Below are positions 45,558-54,150 of a DNA stretch of 64,000 bases, piece by piece (position 1 is the stretch's first letter; the number at the start of each line of letters is the position of its first letter). Source of the DNA: Rhizobium viscosum (GTDB lineage: Bacteria > Pseudomonadota > Alphaproteobacteria > Rhizobiales > Rhizobiaceae); NCBI RefSeq assembly GCF_014873945.1, contig NZ_JADBEC010000001.1, forward strand, positions 1,178,001 through 1,242,000. Direction: 5' to 3'. The translations under genes were made by a program, and so were the position numbers. The notes under the pieces are model-generated. The model was not told the origin of the DNA. It ran no database searches and saw only the letters and a list, made by a program, of their open reading frames with translations.

Positions 45558-46463
45558 TTAGCGGAAGAGCGACAGGATGTTCTGCGAAGAGGAGTTGGCG
45601 ATCGAGAGCGACTGGATCGCGAGCTGCTGCTGCGTCTGGAGAGCAGAGAGCTTGGAGGATTCTTCTTCCATGTTGGCGTCGACCAGGCGGCCGATACCGG
45701 AGTCGAGCGAGTCAGACAGAGCGTTGACGAAATCGTCCTGCATGTTGATGCGGGTCGAGATCGAACCAAGCTTTGCACCGGCAGAGGTCATGGCCTTCAG
45801 GGCGTTTTCGACGTTGGTCAGAGCTTGACCGAGGTCGCCAATGGTCATGTTGGTGATGTCGAGCGAGTAGACCGAGCCGGCCGAGCCGTTGGCAGTGCCG
45901 AGGATACCCGTGGAGGTGTCGACCTGGCCACCGCTCATGCCGAACATAACGTTACCGGCCGAGCCGTTGTTCAGGACGTAATCGGTCATCTTGACGGATA
46001 CGCCGTTCGAGCCGTCACGAACGAAGGAAGAAACAACGCTCTTCGTGCCGTTAGCGCCAGCAACCCAGTTTTCACCGGAGAAGGAAGCCGACTGAGCGAT
46101 GCTGACGAGCTGGTCCTGCAGCTGGTCGATTTCTTCCTGAACCTTCTTCTTGTCGACGCCGTTTTCGGTAGCGGCAACGATCTTTGCCTTGATTTCGCCG
46201 ACGACGTCGATAGCGCTGTCCATGGCGGTGTAGGCAGTGTCAACCTTGGCAGCGCCGAGGCCGAGCGCGTCAGAAACAGCGCCGAGGGCCTTGTTGTCCG
46301 AACGCATGGTCGTTGCGATCGACCAGTAAGCGGCGTTGTCGGAAGCCTTGCCGACGCGGTAACCCGTGGAAACGTGGTTCTGCGTGCTGTTGAGGCCCTG
46401 GTTGATGCCACGCAGCGTCTGGAGAGCGGCCTGGGCGGAATTGTTCGTGTTAATGCTCGTCAT
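45558..46463 (-). CDS. flaA: Flagellin FlaA
   Basis: Major-type flagellin of 301 residues, MTSINTNNSAQAALQTLRG to NILSLFR. The chosen ATG aligns with FlaB and FlaC and has GGGGACA upstream; an in-frame ATG 14 codons earlier would add residues that the paralogues lack. It is first in the flaA-flaB-flaC-flaD array, each gene with its own leader. In related rhizobia FlaA is the dominant filament protein (known for the group, inferred here). Confidence 0.95.
   Translation of the reverse strand: MTSINTNNSAQAALQTLRGINQGLNSTQNHVSTGYRVGKASDNAAYWSIATTMRSDNKALGAVSDALGLGAAKVDTAYTAMDSAIDVVGEIKAKIVAATENGVDKKKVQEEIDQLQDQLVSIAQSASFSGENWVAGANGTKSVVSSFVRDGSNGVSVKMTDYVLNNGSAGNVMFGMSGGQVDTSTGILGTANGSAGSVYSLDITNMTIGDLGQALTNVENALKAMTSAGAKLGSISTRINMQDDFVNALSDSLDSGIGRLVDANMEEESSKLSALQTQQQLAIQSLSIANSSSQNILSLFR
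45843..46280 (-). repeat. Tract identical to flaB (flaA copy)
   Basis: The partner of the flaB tract, offset by 1186 nt. It covers the central domain and part of the N-terminal helix region. Confidence 0.8.
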
Positions 46464-46468
46464 AAGTG

Positions 46469-46504
46469 TGTCCCCTAGAAAACTAGATACAAAAAAGGAG
46501 GACA
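46469..46504 (-). promoter_or_regulatory. Ribosome-site hairpin in the flaA leader
   Basis: On the mRNA, UGUCCUC pairs over 7 bp (one G-U) with GGGGACA, the Shine-Dalgarno region. Relative to flaB/flaC the ribosome-site arm changed from GGGGCA to GGGGACA and the pairing is retained. A small alternative stem CTAG-TTTT-CTAG lies inside the loop. Confidence 0.5.
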
Positions 46505-46537
46505 TACCGGACTATGAATACCGGCGATGACGGACCA

Positions 46538-46546
46538 GCTTCATGC
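46538..46546 (-). promoter_or_regulatory. Flagellin upstream motif, flaA copy
   Basis: Minus-strand GCATGAAGC, followed by TGGTCCG, about 75 nt upstream of the flaA ATG. This is the same spacing as in flaB and flaC. Confidence 0.5.
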
Positions 46547-46864
46547 TACTCGGTGCCTTTGTCTCTTGGCCCAAACCCGTCATGTCCAGCGCAATCTCGC
46601 AGCCAATGCTTGCCAACTTCTTAAAAGCGGAGTTCCTCGCCAAGCCGCTCCAGTTGTATAGTTAACGTTGTTTGAATTCTGCTTTGAAGTGTCGGCTTTT
46701 CTCGGAAAGCGAGTATTCAACCGCACCGGTTTCAAGCAAGCTTCGAATGCCAGTATGGCAAAAGCCGGGATAGTATCGGAGGGTAACCTGCATTCTGCGG
46801 GAGCCTGATTGCTTATCCCGTCGATCACATTTCATGCCGGAACATTTCCTCACGGAGTTAGGTT

Positions 46865-48784
46865 TTGAACAGCAAAGTTTCGTTCTCGGCGGCATCCCGG
46901 GATTATCAGGCGGGCCGCTATACACAGTCCCTCGCGACGCTCAACCAGCTCATCGATACCCAAAAGGATGCCAAGACTTACGCTCTCCTGGCCAAGAACC
47001 TGCTGCAACTCGGCTTCAAATCCGACGCGGCCAAGGCTTATGGCCTGGCGGCCGACTGCGCACCCCAAGGCGCCTTCGAATTCCTGAAGATTGCCGCGAA
47101 GCTGCATCTGGAGGCCGGCAACGAGGACGACGCCCTGCTGATCGCGATGCGCAATCTCGGCAAGGCGCAGGAGGATGCGGAACTCGCGTTCATTATCGCG
47201 ACGATCTATGTACGGCGGCAGCGACGGGATCTGCTGCGCCCCTTCAAGAAGATCCTGTCCGAAAGCATGAACCCGGATCATATGCGTCTCGCCGCGCTGC
47301 TGCTCAGTGACGACCTCATGGACGAGACGAACCAGCAGCTCGCCCGCAACCTCTTCCGGCGCTTCCCGGGCAACCTCGCCTTCCGTTTTCTGTATCTCGT
47401 CTGCGTGCGCGAATTCAACGAATTCGATGAGGCGAACAAACATCGGGCGCCTATCGACGCCGCCCTTGCCAAGGGCGAGGTCGATACGCTGAGGAAGGAC
47501 AACCCGTTCTATCATCTGCATTGGTGCGGCAACGAGGATTTCAATCGCTATGCGACGATCGGCACGCAGCCGCTGGACCCGGTGCGCGTGGCTTATCGAC
47601 GCGGCCTGCCGCATACCTGGTCCGATAAGATCCGCATCGGCTATATGTCCTCCGACTTGTGGGACGGTCACGCGACGATGAAGCTGCTGCAGCGGGTTCT
47701 CGAGCTTCATGATCGCAACCGGTTCGAAATTACGCTCTTCGATCACACGCAACCCGAGTTTCTGGAGAAGAACGTCACCGATCGCAGCCGGTGGGGCAAG
47801 ATCGTCGATACATACGGCCTGTCGGACGCAGCTGTCCTGAATGCCGTTCGCGCCCAGAACATCGACATCATGGTCGACCTCAAGGGCCACACCTCAGGAA
47901 GCCGCGCCTCGTCCTTCAACCAGCCGCTGGCACCGATCCAGGTGGCCTGGCTGGGTTTTCCTGGCAGCACGCTCAATGTCGACCTCGACTACGTTATTGG
48001 CGACCACTCGGTGCTGCCCGACGTGGCCAAGCCCTTCTATCACGAGAAATTCCTGCGCATGCCGGAAAGCTACCAGCCGAACGACCCGGCAAACCGTCCC
48101 CGGCCAAAGCCGGTGACGCGCGAGGAGCTCGGCCTTCCGGAAGACGCCTTCATTTTCGCCTCGTTCAACGGTAACCGAAAGATCACTTCCGAGGTAGTCG
48201 ATAGCTGGTGCAGGATCCTCAAGCGCGCACCAAACAGCGTGCTTTGGCTGATGGCAAATACGCCTCGCAACAAGGACAACCTGCTGCAACGCTTCCAGGC
48301 CAACGGTGTCTCAGCGAAGCGGATCATCTTCTGCCCGCGTGCGCCCTATGAGCTGCATATTAGCCGCCAGCAGGCAGCCGATCTCGGTATTGATACTTTC
48401 CCGGTCAACGGTCACACCACCACCTCGGAACAGCTATGGGGTGGTCTGCCGGTGCTGACGATGAAAGGCACCAATTTCGCCTCGCGCGTCAGCGAAAGCC
48501 TGCTGAGGGCCATCGATCTGCCGGAACTCGTCGCCGACGACCTCCAGGCCTATGAGGATCTCGCCGTCGAGCTCGCGCTCAATCCCGGACGCGTCGCCGA
48601 CTATAAGAGCCACCTGAAGGAAAAGCGCTTTATCGCGCCGCTCTTCGATGCCGAACGTTTCTGCCATCATCTGGAGCACGGCTACGAGCTGATCATCGAG
48701 CGGCGGAAAAACGGCCTCACCCCTGATCACATCGACGTTCCGGCCCTGCCGCCGCGCACCGAGCCTTTCGGCTCGAACGATTGA
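46865..48784 (+). CDS. TPR-GT41 (SPINDLY/OGT-type) glycosyltransferase
   Basis: A 639-residue protein with N-terminal TPR-like helical repeats (about 1-200) and a C-terminal O-GlcNAc-transferase-type catalytic region. Family blocks are GYMSSDLWDGH (from 259), GHTSGSRASSFNQPLAPIQVAWLGFPG, FASFNGNRKIT (Lys near 438), and DTFPVNGHTTTSEQLWGG (from about 510) followed by VLTMKGTNFASRVSESLL. Such enzymes attach sugars to Ser/Thr of proteins in the cytoplasm. Translation starts at TTG with GGAG 7 nt upstream. It diverges from flaA and converges on fliP, so flagellin is a good candidate acceptor (inference). Confidence 0.88.
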   Translation: MNSKVSFSAASRDYQAGRYTQSLATLNQLIDTQKDAKTYALLAKNLLQLGFKSDAAKAYGLAADCAPQGAFEFLKIAAKLHLEAGNEDDALLIAMRNLGKAQEDAELAFIIATIYVRRQRRDLLRPFKKILSESMNPDHMRLAALLLSDDLMDETNQQLARNLFRRFPGNLAFRFLYLVCVREFNEFDEANKHRAPIDAALAKGEVDTLRKDNPFYHLHWCGNEDFNRYATIGTQPLDPVRVAYRRGLPHTWSDKIRIGYMSSDLWDGHATMKLLQRVLELHDRNRFEITLFDHTQPEFLEKNVTDRSRWGKIVDTYGLSDAAVLNAVRAQNIDIMVDLKGHTSGSRASSFNQPLAPIQVAWLGFPGSTLNVDLDYVIGDHSVLPDVAKPFYHEKFLRMPESYQPNDPANRPRPKPVTREELGLPEDAFIFASFNGNRKITSEVVDSWCRILKRAPNSVLWLMANTPRNKDNLLQRFQANGVSAKRIIFCPRAPYELHISRQQAADLGIDTFPVNGHTTTSEQLWGGLPVLTMKGTNFASRVSESLLRAIDLPELVADDLQAYEDLAVELALNPGRVADYKSHLKEKRFIAPLFDAERFCHHLEHGYELIIERRKNGLTPDHIDVPALPPRTEPFGSND

Positions 48785-48800
48785 GGCTGTCATCATTACA

Positions 48801-48840
48801 AACACAAAGCCCGCCGGTGCGATCCGGCGGGCTTTGTGTT
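48801..48840. terminator. Bidirectional terminator between the GT41 gene and fliP
   Basis: A perfect 17-bp inverted repeat (AACACAAAGCCCGCCGG and its complement) with a 6-nt loop lies between two convergent genes. It ends 47 nt before the fliP stop. Confidence 0.9.
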
Positions 48841-48887
48841 CGTGAGAAAGGGAACGCGGCGACTGACCGTAAACCAGTCCTTGCCCG

Positions 48888-49625
48888 TCAGCTGAAGGAG
48901 CGCACGAGACTGCCGACGAGAAGGTTCCAGCCATCGATCAGCACGAAAAAGAGGATCTTGAACGGCAGCGAGATCGAGGTCGGCGGCAGCATCATCATAC
49001 CCATTGCCATGGTGATCGTCGCAACGATCAGGTCGATGACGAGGAAAGGCAGGACGATAAGGAAGCCGATTTCGAAACCGCGCCGAATCTCCGAAATCAT
49101 GAAGGCGGGGAGCAGGATACGATAGTCGATGGGCTCGGTCGTCTGGATGTTCTGGCCACGCTCGCGGGCAAGGTCGGCGAAGAGGGCCAGATCCTTGTCG
49201 CGCGTATTGGCCGACATGAACGTGCGGAACGGCTCGGCGATGCGCTGAACTGCCGTTGCCTCATCGATCTGGTTGGCAAGCAGCGGCTGAACGCCGTCCT
49301 GCCAGGCCTTATCGAAGGTCGGCGACATGACGTAGAAGGTCATGAACAGCGAAAGCGAGAGAAGGATCATGTTCGAGGGGGTCGACGACAGGCCCATGCC
49401 CGAACGCAGGATCGAAAAGGCGATGATGAAGCGCGGGAAGCTCGTCACCATGATGAGGATGCCCGGCGCGACCGAAAGCACGGTCAGAAGGCCGAATGTC
49501 CTGATGATCCAGGCGGCGACGGAGCCGTCGACCGGGATATTCAATAGGTCAGTCGGCAGCTGCTGGGCCACCGCCAGTTCCGGCACCGCCATCATGGCGG
49601 CAAGGAAAACTATGAGTCGAATCAT
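48888..49625 (-). CDS. fliP: Flagellar export gate protein FliP
   Basis: Core of the FliPQR export gate, 245 residues. A cleavable signal sequence (about 1-20, ending AVA) is followed by four transmembrane helices. The family signatures TSFPRFIIAFSILRSGMG and FMISEIRRGFEIGFLIVLPFLVIDLIVA are present. It is the last gene of the flgF-to-fliP operon and overlaps fliL by 4 nt. Confidence 0.96.
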   Translation of the reverse strand: MIRLIVFLAAMMAVPELAVAQQLPTDLLNIPVDGSVAAWIIRTFGLLTVLSVAPGILIMVTSFPRFIIAFSILRSGMGLSSTPSNMILLSLSLFMTFYVMSPTFDKAWQDGVQPLLANQIDEATAVQRIAEPFRTFMSANTRDKDLALFADLARERGQNIQTTEPIDYRILLPAFMISEIRRGFEIGFLIVLPFLVIDLIVATITMAMGMMMLPPTSISLPFKILFFVLIDGWNLLVGSLVRSFS

Positions 49626-50125
49626 TCGATGACAAAGGTCCTGAACATGACCTTCGATACGCGCCCTTGAGAGCGAAGGTCAACACGTTCCTGGATGTCA
49701 TCCTTGAGATATTGAAAGCCGCGTGGCCCTTCGATCTGCTGAAGGGAAATGGTCCTGACATAAGCGAGGATATCCTGGTGAATATCCTCGGCGACCTTGA
49801 CATCCGGCGGCCCGTTGAACATCAGCGCCACCTCGAGTCGGATCCAGTTTTCCGAGGGATAAGCCAGGTTCGAAGTAACCGGGTCGAGCACGACGATGTT
49901 GTTGGCCTCGGTGGCGATCTTCGGCAGGCCGCCTTCGGCCTTCTTCTTGGCCTCGGCCTCCTTCGCCTGTTCGGCTTCGGTGGCGCTGCGGATATTCGGG
50001 GCCACCATGTTGCCGACCGCCCAGCCGCCGCCGGCGCCGACCAGCGTCAACACGGCGAGGCCGATGATCGTCATCACCATGCCGCCCGACTTCTTTTTGC
50101 CTTCGCCTGTTTCGTTGTCTGCCAT
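49622..50125 (-). CDS. fliL: Flagellar basal body-associated protein FliL
   Basis: Single-span inner-membrane protein of 167 residues that sits around the stator. A short cytoplasmic start (KKKSGG) precedes a helix at about 16-38, then the periplasmic FliL domain. The domain has the LDPVTSNLA and LEVALMF segments and the C-terminal VSKVMFRTFVIE. It lies between flgH (12 bp upstream) and fliP. Confidence 0.94.
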   Translation of the reverse strand: MADNETGEGKKKSGGMVMTIIGLAVLTLVGAGGGWAVGNMVAPNIRSATEAEQAKEAEAKKKAEGGLPKIATEANNIVVLDPVTSNLAYPSENWIRLEVALMFNGPPDVKVAEDIHQDILAYVRTISLQQIEGPRGFQYLKDDIQERVDLRSQGRVSKVMFRTFVIE

Positions 50126-50137
50126 CTTGGTTCAGCC

Positions 50138-50851
50138 TCAAAGCGGCGAGAAGAGATCGACGGCCTGCTGGCCGCGCGGCGGCTGCTGCACTTCCATCAG
50201 GCGGCCGCGACCACCGTAGGAAATACGGGCTTCGGCGATCTTGTCGTAGGAGATCTGGTTGTCGGAATTGACGTCCTGCGGACGTACGATACCGGCGACG
50301 TTGAGGATACGCAGTTCCTGGTTCAGGCGAACTTCCTGCGAACCGCTGATAACCAGATTGCCGTTTTCGAGAATGCCGGTCACTACCGCAGCAACCAGAA
50401 GGTTGAGCTTGTCGGTGCGCTCGATCTTGCCCTTGCCGTCCGTGCTCGTGTCGGAACCGTAGGTCAGATCCGTCTTGGACTGCGGGGTCCAACCGAAGAC
50501 CTGGGCGTTGACATCCCAATTCATGCCGCTCGAATTCTTGCGGCTGCGATTGGTCTCGTTGTCGAAGGATCCCTTGTCGTTGATCTGGATATCGACCGTC
50601 AGGATATCGCCGACGTTGAGCGCGCGCGCATCCTTAAAGAGCGCGGCCTGCGAATCGCTCCACAGCGAATATCCCTGGGCCACCGCGCGCGGCTGCTTCG
50701 GATAGAGCCCCATCTGCGGCGTCTGGCCGTAGGCGAGACCGCTGCCGATCGGGCTCATGGCAGGCGCGCGGCCGATCTCGTTGACTGCCGTGGACTGGCA
50801 GCCGGCAAGGAGGGCGACAGCGGCGATCACAGCCGGTAAACGCTTATTCAT
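50138..50851 (-). CDS. flgH: Flagellar L-ring protein FlgH
   Basis: Outer-membrane lipoprotein forming the L ring, 237 residues. The lipobox LLAGC places the lipidated cysteine at residue 18. The body shows the typical LTVDIQINDKGSFDNETNRSRKNS and LVISGSQEVRLNQELRILNVAGIVRP segments. It overlaps motE by 4 nt. Confidence 0.96.
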   Translation of the reverse strand: MNKRLPAVIAAVALLAGCQSTAVNEIGRAPAMSPIGSGLAYGQTPQMGLYPKQPRAVAQGYSLWSDSQAALFKDARALNVGDILTVDIQINDKGSFDNETNRSRKNSSGMNWDVNAQVFGWTPQSKTDLTYGSDTSTDGKGKIERTDKLNLLVAAVVTGILENGNLVISGSQEVRLNQELRILNVAGIVRPQDVNSDNQISYDKIAEARISYGGRGRLMEVQQPPRGQQAVDLFSPL

Positions 50852-51387
50852 GAAGGATCCTTCGAGGTATTGGGATCAGACGCACTTGCTATAATGCCGG
50901 CGATGGTTGCGGCCTTGGTGGAATCCATCTCGTTCAGGATCAGGCTGGACTGGCGCGGCCCGAGCCGCATGATGACGGCGGCGGCCAGTTCGGGCCTGAC
51001 GTCCTGCAGTTGCAGGGCTGCAGCATCCGGCTTCATCTTCTTGTAGATATCCGTCAGGCCTGCCTCGGCCTGCTTGAGGAAATCATCACGCCGCTTCAGC
51101 CAGTCCTGGTATTCGGCCTTGCGCTTGTCCATCTCGGCAACGCGGCTGTCGATATCGGCGCGCAGCTTCTCGAGCTCCTGTTTCTGCAGGAGATAGCGCT
51201 GATCACGGGCCGGATCGGCAATATTCGTGCAGAACTGCTTGACCTCGTCCGTCGAGGTAATGTCGCCTGCCGGCGCCACTTCCTGGGCGAAGGCGCCGGG
51301 AATGGAAAGCAGCACGAGGCCTGCGGCCGGCAATGCCAGCCGGCGCAACAGTTCGACGATCGGGTTCTGGTTCGTGATCTCGCTCAT
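50848..51387 (-). CDS. motE: MotC chaperone MotE
   Basis: Periplasmic protein of 179 residues. In S. meliloti MotE is a dimeric chaperone that folds and stabilises MotC. There is an N-terminal signal segment (about 12-35, ending AFA). A coiled-coil region (about 60-115) and a C-terminal MgtE-N-like segment (VRPELAAAVIMRLGPRQSSLIL) follow. It overlaps both neighbours (flgI and flgH) by 4 nt. Confidence 0.9.
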   Translation of the reverse strand: MSEITNQNPIVELLRRLALPAAGLVLLSIPGAFAQEVAPAGDITSTDEVKQFCTNIADPARDQRYLLQKQELEKLRADIDSRVAEMDKRKAEYQDWLKRRDDFLKQAEAGLTDIYKKMKPDAAALQLQDVRPELAAAVIMRLGPRQSSLILNEMDSTKAATIAGIIASASDPNTSKDPS

Positions 51388-52505
51388 TGCAGCACAAGCT
51401 CCGCCTGCAGGGCGCCTGCAGATTTGATGCCCTGGAGAATGGCGATGATGCCATCCGGTTTGACGCCGATATTGTTGAGACCGGCAACGAGGGTGCGCAG
51501 GTCAGGACCGTCGATGATAGCGACTCGTCCGCCCGTTTTCTGCGCCTGGATATCCGTCTGCGGCTGGACAGCGGTCTCACCGCGCGAGAAGGGCTCCGGC
51601 TGGATGATCTGCGGCGTTTCGGTCACCTGCACGGTCAACGTGCCGTAGCTGACGGCGACTGGCGAGACGCGAACGTCCGAGCCGATGACGATCGTGCCGG
51701 TGCGTTCGTTGATGACGACCTTGGCCGGCGTGTCGGTCTCGACCACCAGATTTTCGAGATCGGCCATCAGGCGCGTTAGATCTGCTTCGCGCGGCTTTTC
51801 GATGACGACTTCCTGTGAATCCTTGGCTTCCGCGACCGGGCCGCCGAAGCGTGCCTTGGCGTAGCCGTTGACGATATCGGCAATACGGATCGCGGTGGAG
51901 AAGTCCGGGTTGCGAAGCTGCAGGACGAGATTGACCGAATCCTTGAAGCGGGACGGCAGTTCGCGCTCGATAATGGCGCCGCCGGGCACACGACCGGCCG
52001 TTGTCACACCTTCGGTCACGGTCGCGGCCTGCCCCTGCGCCTGGAAGCCGGAGACGATGACGGCGCCCTGGGCGACGGCATAGATCTGGCCATCGGCGCC
52101 AGACAGCGAAGTCATGATGAGCGTGCCGCCACGCAGCGACGTCGCATCGCCGAGCGAGCTGACCGTCACGTCAATGCGGCTGCCGGGGCTTGCGAAGGGC
52201 GGCAGGTTGGCGGTGACCATGACGGCCGCCGTGTTCTTGGCATTCGACTGGCTGCCCTGCGTGGAAATGCCGAGGTTCTGCAGCATCGCGCGCATGGATT
52301 GCTCGGTGAAAGGCGAAGCACGGAAACCGTCGCCGGTGCCCTGCAGGCCAACGATGAGGCCGTAACCGATGAGCTGGTTGTCACGGCCGGCCTGCAGCGA
52401 AGCAATGTCCTTGATGCGGGACGTCAGCGCCCAGGCGGGCGCGACATCGGTCAGACTCATCGCCAGAACCGCGATCAGGCTCAGAATGCGAAAGAAGAAT
52501 TTCAT
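51384..52505 (-). CDS. flgI: Flagellar P-ring protein FlgI
   Basis: Periplasmic ring subunit of 373 residues. A signal peptide (about 1-26, ending WA) precedes the highly conserved SRIKDIASLQAGRDNQLIGYGLIVGLQGTGD block. The C-terminus ends DGIIAILQGIKSAGALQAEL, as in the family. It overlaps flgA and motE by 4 nt each. Confidence 0.97.
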   Translation of the reverse strand: MKFFFRILSLIAVLAMSLTDVAPAWALTSRIKDIASLQAGRDNQLIGYGLIVGLQGTGDGFRASPFTEQSMRAMLQNLGISTQGSQSNAKNTAAVMVTANLPPFASPGSRIDVTVSSLGDATSLRGGTLIMTSLSGADGQIYAVAQGAVIVSGFQAQGQAATVTEGVTTAGRVPGGAIIERELPSRFKDSVNLVLQLRNPDFSTAIRIADIVNGYAKARFGGPVAEAKDSQEVVIEKPREADLTRLMADLENLVVETDTPAKVVINERTGTIVIGSDVRVSPVAVSYGTLTVQVTETPQIIQPEPFSRGETAVQPQTDIQAQKTGGRVAIIDGPDLRTLVAGLNNIGVKPDGIIAILQGIKSAGALQAELVLQ

Positions 52506-52984
52506 TTTGCCCTCACATGGACCGTGCCGTCAGCGAGCACGGTGCCGCTGACGATGACGCCGGAGTCCATATTGCGTGCACGGATCATCTGGCCGGTCGC
52601 ACCATCTTCAAGAGGCGATCCGGCAGCGGAAATGGTCATCTGGCCAAGCTGGAAGACCAGGCGGATATTGGAACCGCGCGTGACCGTATAGGGCTCGCGC
52701 AGGGCGGAGATCGAAATCGTCCGCCCCGGCAGGAGCGTGCGCTTGGAAACCAGCCCCTCGACCTGGGAGATCGACTTTGCGTAATCTCCGGCGAGGTTGG
52801 GATTGGTGACCTCGACTTCCTGAAGCTGAGCGCTCGAAATCGTGTCGCCGGGATAGATGATCGTCGTCGGGACGACGGCATAACCCATGCCGGCATCCGC
52901 TGCGGCCGGCATGACCATGCCAGCGATTGCGATCGTGGCCGCAGCCACCCATCCTTGGATGTGTCCTGCCCGGCGAAACATCAT
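52502..52984 (-). CDS. flgA: P-ring assembly chaperone FlgA
   Basis: Periplasmic chaperone for FlgI, 160 residues. An N-terminal signal sequence (about 12-32) is followed by an SAF-type domain (IYPGDTISSAQLQEV, RTLLPGRTISISALREP). The C-terminal IRARNMDSGVIVSGTVLADGTVHV is typical. It lies 16 bp after flgG and overlaps flgI by 4 nt. Confidence 0.94.
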   Translation of the reverse strand: MMFRRAGHIQGWVAAATIAIAGMVMPAAADAGMGYAVVPTTIIYPGDTISSAQLQEVEVTNPNLAGDYAKSISQVEGLVSKRTLLPGRTISISALREPYTVTRGSNIRLVFQLGQMTISAAGSPLEDGATGQMIRARNMDSGVIVSGTVLADGTVHVRAK

Positions 52985-53000
52985 GTTCGGCCCTTCCCTC

Positions 53001-53789
53001 TTACTTCAGGTTCTTGCTGACGATGGATGCCATTTCATCAGCTGTCGTGATCACCTTGGAATTCATTTCATAAGCGCGCTGGGCCGATATCAGCTCGGTG
53101 ATTTCCTTGACCGGGTCGACGTTGGAGGATTCCAGGTAGCCCTGCTTGAGGTAGCCCATGTTGTCTTCGTCGGGATTGCTGATGACCGCTTCGCCGGATG
53201 CCGGCGTTTCCTGGAAGAGGTTGTCGCCAATCGGCTGCAAGCCTGCCTCGTTGACGAAGTCGGCGAGCGTAAGCTGGCCGAGAGTGGTCGGAGTGGTCTG
53301 GCCGGGCAGCTTGGCGGTGATTTCGCCAGAGCGGCTGATCGTCAGCTCTGTGGAACCCTGCGGAATAGTGACGCCGGGGATGACTTCATAACCGTCGATG
53401 TTGACGAGCTGGCCCTGATCGTTCTTGTTGAGCGCACCGGCACGGCTATAGAGCGTCGTGCCATCGGTCGACTGAATCTGGAAGAAACCCTTGCCGACGA
53501 TCGCGACATCGAGGTCGTTACCGGTCTGGGTCAATTCACCCTGCAGATGCAGGTTGCGCACGGCCGAGGTCTGGACGCCGAGACCGATGTTGGCGCCTTC
53601 GGGAACGACAGCCTGGTTGGCGCGATTGGCGACACCCTTGGCGCGCTCGGTCTGATAGAGAAGATCGGTGAATTCGGCGCGGGCGCGCTTGAAACCGGTC
53701 GTATTGATGTTCGCGATGTTGTTCGCGATGACTTCCAGATTGGTCTGCTGGGCATCCATGCCCGTTGCTGCGATGGCGAGCGCTCTCAT
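53001..53789 (-). CDS. flgG: Flagellar distal rod protein FlgG
   Basis: Distal rod subunit of 262 residues, the normal length. The N-terminal axial motif ([26 protein letters not shown]) and the C-terminal [29 protein letters not shown] are intact. It lies 19 bp after fliE. Confidence 0.97.
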   Translation of the reverse strand: MRALAIAATGMDAQQTNLEVIANNIANINTTGFKRARAEFTDLLYQTERAKGVANRANQAVVPEGANIGLGVQTSAVRNLHLQGELTQTGNDLDVAIVGKGFFQIQSTDGTTLYSRAGALNKNDQGQLVNIDGYEVIPGVTIPQGSTELTISRSGEITAKLPGQTTPTTLGQLTLADFVNEAGLQPIGDNLFQETPASGEAVISNPDEDNMGYLKQGYLESSNVDPVKEITELISAQRAYEMNSKVITTADEMASIVSKNLK

Positions 53790-53808
53790 GTGTTCGTCCT
53801 CAAATCAG

Positions 53809-54150
53809 TTACATCTGCATCTTGGTGACTTCGAGGAAGGCCGAGACGACCTTGTCGCGAATAGCGATTGCAGTCTGGAGCGTCTGCTCCGCCTGCAGCA
53901 TGGAATCGACGACTTCGCGCGTGGAGGCCGTGCCCTTGATGCCGGCAAAGGACATGTTTTCCGCGCCCTTCAGGCTGTTAACTGCTTCGCTCGCCATGTT
54001 GCCCATGACGGAGGCGAAGCTCAGGCCGCCGGATGCGCCGGCTGCGGCAGACGACGTCACGCTTGAGGAGGAGGCGGAATTTTCGGTATCGATGGCGCCG
54101 AGCGCGCGGGTCATCGAGAGATTGGTTACGTTCTGTACGCTGCTGATCAT
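53809..54150 (-). CDS. fliE: Hook-basal body junction protein FliE
   Basis: Adaptor between the MS ring and the rod, 113 residues. The C-terminal segment (VDSMLQAEQTLQTAIAIRDKVVSAFLEVTKMQM) is diagnostic. Its start overlaps the flgC stop by one base, giving translational coupling. Confidence 0.95.
   Translation of the reverse strand: MISSVQNVTNLSMTRALGAIDTENSASSSSVTSSAAAGASGGLSFASVMGNMASEAVNSLKGAENMSFAGIKGTASTREVVDSMLQAEQTLQTAIAIRDKVVSAFLEVTKMQM

Larger units (their letters stand above)
46464..46864. other. Divergent intergenic region between flaA and the GT41 gene
   Basis: About 400 bp that must hold the flaA promoter and leader (minus) and the GT41 promoter (plus). The flaA leader hairpin and upstream motif lie in the first 85 nt. 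One GTTAAC palindrome occurs near 46660. No credible gene is seen in the rest. Confidence 0.5.

Noticed and set aside
44321..46478. Two parallel plus-strand frames opposite flaB and flaA with nearly the same protein sequence
   Set aside because: Their similarity only reflects the flaA/flaB sequence identity; they are antisense frames.
46580..46828. An 82-codon minus-strand frame between flaA and the GT41 gene
   Set aside because: No ribosome site, composition unlike neighbours, and it occupies a promoter region.
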